Source of the DNA: Nectonema munidae
Taxonomy: Eukaryota > Nematomorpha > Nectonematoida > Nectonematidae
DNA length: 64,000 nt
Direction of reading: 5' to 3'
Assembly: GCA_030549495.1 (NCBI GenBank)
Contig: JAUIRK010000938.1
Location: 441,001 to 505,000 of the forward strand
The stretch's first letter is position 1. Every line of letters starts with the position of its first letter. This document shows positions 60,644 to 64,000 of this stretch, one piece after another. Position numbers and translations under genes: made by a program. The notes beneath the pieces are model-generated. The model was not told the origin of the DNA and ran no database searches. It was given only the letters and a program-made list of their open reading frames with translations.

Positions 60644-61153
60644 CTGGCCATTTGATCGGAAAATTCAAGGTGGAGGCAAAAGTTGGAGCATAGGAAAAAT
60701 TCATACATCCATATTCTTCCTTAAAAACACATACTGTAAAGTAAGAAATTTTCGTGAGAAATAAATTTCCATAGTTTCAAGTTTTTTTGTAACATTTTAA
60801 AAAATTTTCAATCTTAAAAATTGCTGTAATTTCGATATCGCCCCCACTCTACAATACCCCGATTCAGTCTAACTCTGCAAATGAATTAAAGGCTTAATGG
60901 AACAGTCAGTTGTTTAAAAGAGTCCTTCCAGTCGAACCGATTTATGAGTGTGAGCAGATTTTTATTTATACAATAGTGAGGAATCGGTTGTTGTCTCTAT
61001 AAAAAACAATTGAAAATAAAGGCTAGAGCAGTGAGGTAACTTTGGAATTTGGGTGAGCAAAGAGGAGGGATGATACAGAAAATTTCCATGTGGAGAATCG
61101 ATGTTGACTTGGTGGTAGGGATGAATTTTAGGAGGATTAGAAGAGTCTAAAGC

Positions 61154-62931
61154 AGTGGTTCCCAACCGGGGGTCCATGGAAATTTCAAGGGGTCCCTGGA
61201 AATTCTACTTCAAACTACTTATGCTGAATCTCCTAATATACTTCTATTTTCCAAATTATAAATGTTATTTTGGTTAGCAAGTAAGTATTTATTTTTTATA
61301 TATTGAATTTTTGTGTTTACAACTATTAACAATAAAGATTATAAATTTCATAAAAATTACCAACTCATAAAATAATCTTTGATGGTTGTGCTATAAAAAA
61401 CAATGCTCTCGTATTTATACGAAAAATTTAGCAATTTTTTAGTAGGTTCCAATTTTTGCATTTGCTTCCCATTTTTGCATTCGTTTAAAAATCTTAAACC
61501 ACAAAATGCACTAATTTTTTCTATTGTTTTCAATTTTTGTTTAAAATATGAATACCCTTGCCGGTGTTATATGTTAACCTTCATTTTTTACCAAGTGGCT
61601 TACTTAGTATCCCGAAAAAAAATCACACACAATTCCTGAAGAATTGATTCTACCTTGTGCAAAAGATAAATATTTTTTCTTGCCTTAAAGAAAAAATATG
61701 AGCTGTTGGATAAATTGAACTCTGAACACTTTGAGCTCCGTCTGGCTTATCTTGTAGACATATTTGAAATATTGCACCAGCTGAACTTAAAACTCCGAAG
61801 AAAAGTATGCTCAACCACTGTGACTCAATACTAGCATTTTTGGCGAAATTGAAGCTGTATAAGAACAGAGTGAGTTTAGGAAAATTTATGATGTTTCCAT
61901 TATTGAGTGAAATTCTTGCTGATGGTCACGTCCCAAGCACTTTATCCAAGGAAATCATGGATCTCTTGTATCAGCTATAGACGATGAATTTGGGCGATAC
62001 TTTCCGGACTTAAGCCCTAAAAATGCTGAACTAACTAAAAATCCGTTATTATGTCAGGTGGATGATGTGTTAGAAGAGGCTCAAGAAGACATCTTTGAGC
62101 TTATCCACGATTCAACAGCCATGAATTTGTTCCTATCAAACTCATTGCCTAGCTTCTGGTGTTCGATGATGGAATCATATCCAAAAATTAGTGAACTAGC
62201 AGTGCGAGTTCTTTTGCTTCAACCTATCTGTGCGAAAGTGGGTTTTCTGCATTACTGGTAATAAAAACAAAATCACGGAACAAGCTTGAGGTATGTCATA
62301 TTACATTAATATACTTAATCCTATCAATTCATACTTACCTACATATAAAGATAATTCTTTTCATAAGTTTTCTAGTTAAGTTTTAATCAAGTTAAGTTTA
62401 TACTAATTGATGCCTTCTTTCCCATTTCAAGGTGTGCACTGGCTTTCACTGAGCCAAGGAAGGATTCATGAACTGGTTGCTCAAAAGCAATAACAAAAGT
62501 CCCATTGAGAAGGAAGTATGAACTGATGCAAGCTTTTTTGCAACCAATAAGGAATTTCATTCTCTGTTCTTTTGTTATTTTTTTGTGCTTTATTCATACA
62601 GCTTATATGATATTTTTATTCAAATATGGCATAATAAAATATTTTTAGGCATATAAAATAATTTTTTATTTATAAATATATTTCATATATGATTTTTATG
62701 TTATTTTGTTTTTGCGTGCAATATCTACCTACACTCTTAAATAAAAATGCTTTACGATTTCTCTGATTCCATACGAATAAGCATAGGATTTAATCAGATG
62801 ACTACAATCATTTTTGGCATATAAAAATCTTTGATTAATTTTGTTCGCTTAAACTATTCAGTTGTAGGTGTTCACAGGTAAAAAAGTGACTGTAAAATGA
62901 GGAATGGGATAAAAAAGGTTGCGAAAACCTG
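61154..62931 (+). mobile_element. hAT transposon remnant, ZBED5-like, with both ends
   Basis: The left end is CAGTGGTTCCCAACC. The right end AGGTTGCGAAAACCTG is its decayed inverse. The flanks GTCTAAAG (61146-61153) and TTCTAAAA (62932-62939) share 6 of 8 bases, an old 8-bp duplication. Transposase pieces: FELRLAYLVDIFEILHQLN (about 61730-61786), a C-terminal part with LPSFWCSMMESYPKISEL (about 62145-62200), and LCESGFSALL-type motif just after in another frame. Internally deleted and frameshifted. Confidence 0.8.
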
Positions 62932-62939
62932 TTCTAAAA

Positions 62940-63587
62940 AGTATGAATGAGAGTATATGGAAGGAGCAAATAAAAGAGTGTCTTCTTCACCTGGCAAGGA
63001 ATGGAATGTGTGGCGATGAGGTATACACAATTTTCACTATATAAATTCTTCCTTTTACGCTGTTAATATGTTTTTTTATATTTTAAAAATTTTTTAATTT
63101 CTGCCTATTTTGGATTTGGTTTGCTTGTAAAGTTTTCTCAAAAACTGCTTCCATATTTTCAAAAGCAATTGGCAATATTATGGCTATTTTTGAAATGAAT
63201 GAACACGAAATGTAGTTGTTTAATTTTTCTTATTTTTTTTTCTCAGCCAAAGCGCAAAACCTCTGTTTGGTCATTTTGTTTTTAAAACTCCTTACCCGTT
63301 ATGATTGACATAACTTTGGGAAATCTGACAGAAGCCAACTTTGAACGATTTTTCTTTCACTAAAGCGATTTACATCTTGGATAACACACAGCCATCCCTG
63401 TCGCCTTGAGATAGCCAACATTTTACCATCTATAACTTTATATGGTATTTTATTTTAAATGGGGCTTACCTAACTCGCGTATCCTTACTTACGCGAGATC
63501 GATATTTCACAAAAATTTGGTAAATTAAAAATACATTGAAATCAATGAACAGAATAGCACAATTGAACTTTGGAGAAATTATGAAAG
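62940..63587. other. Intergenic, nothing recognised
   Basis: AT-rich, with no supported feature. Confidence 0.45.
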
Positions 63588-63870
63588 CAGACCCTCGTTA
63601 AGTCGGACTACATGGGCGAGAAGGGTGTCCGATTAAGCCGATTGTCGGACATAACAGACAGTCTACTATATATATATATATATATGGTAGAAAAAATATT
63701 TCAAAAGCCACAATAATCTTTAGAATAACACGTCAAAATTTAGAATGACCGTTAAAAAAGTCAAAGAAAATGACCCTTTGTAAGCCTATGAGGGCAAACA
63801 TTTGGATTCTCGGTCACGGTCCGACTTATCCGATATCCGAGTTATCAGGGTCCGAGGTAACGAGGGTTTA
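63588..63870. mobile_element. pogo/Tigger-like MITE
   Basis: The left end CAGACCCTCGTTAAGTCGGA and (reversed) right end TAAACCCTCGTTACCTCGGA are imperfect inverted repeats, with further paired TCCGATTAAG/CTTATCCGAT blocks inside. CCTCGTTAA-type ends are typical of pogo/Tigger elements from memory. An AT microsatellite sits at 63666-63686. The exact target duplication is not clear. Confidence 0.6.
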
Positions 63871-64000
63871 CATTTTATTGCCCATGAGCGGACTCTTAAA
63901 AAACTTGCAAAAAATACACACTGCTGTACAAAGCAGCATGCCTCACTTATGTTGGTTCCGTCCATGCAAAACACCATCTGGTAGTGAGATATATTTTGGC

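Overview
The window is animal nuclear DNA: very AT-rich, with spliced genes, GT-AG introns of 0.2-4 kb and a dense load of mobile elements. Three host protein genes can be supported. The proteins are fast-evolving, and the element mix (hAT, MULE, Merlin-like, piggyBac-like, tRNA-derived SINEs) suits an invertebrate. Cnidarian (including myxozoan) or another parasitic animal lineage is a guess; the species cannot be named from the sequence.

Layout: (1) 1-5.6 kb: broken MULE DNA transposon with an OTU/vertnin-like front part, interrupted by a 0.7 kb MITE with 10-bp target duplications. (2) 5.67-41.89 kb, + strand: one gene, eIF3a (largest subunit of translation initiation factor 3), rebuilt by me as 23 exons. 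Every junction keeps frame and the total is 3309 nt, 1102 residues plus stop. Its introns hold most of the mobile elements. Near the 3' end seven small exons, all phase 2-2, each encode one copy of a degenerate repeat (F/Y-Q-R-G-T-N-V-T); three decayed copies lie in one intron. (3) 41.9-48.1 kb: intergenic, with a piggyBac-type MITE and tRNA-like fragments. (4) 48.2-55.0 kb, + strand: a three-exon, 338-residue divergent rhodopsin-like GPCR whose second intron carries a 2.9 kb hAT-type element with two MITEs and a SINE inside it. (5) 55-59.6 kb: mostly empty, one MITE. (6) 59.7-60.6 kb, - strand: an uninterrupted 304-codon GPCR. (7) 61.15-62.93 kb: decayed hAT element with both ends; then a pogo/Tigger-like MITE at the right edge.

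The three genes do not form a pathway: eIF3a is housekeeping translation machinery, the two 7TM proteins are orphan receptors. The best signals for follow-up are the exon-per-repeat array in eIF3a, with dead copies and a duplicated intron block, and the nested MITE stack in the receptor intron.
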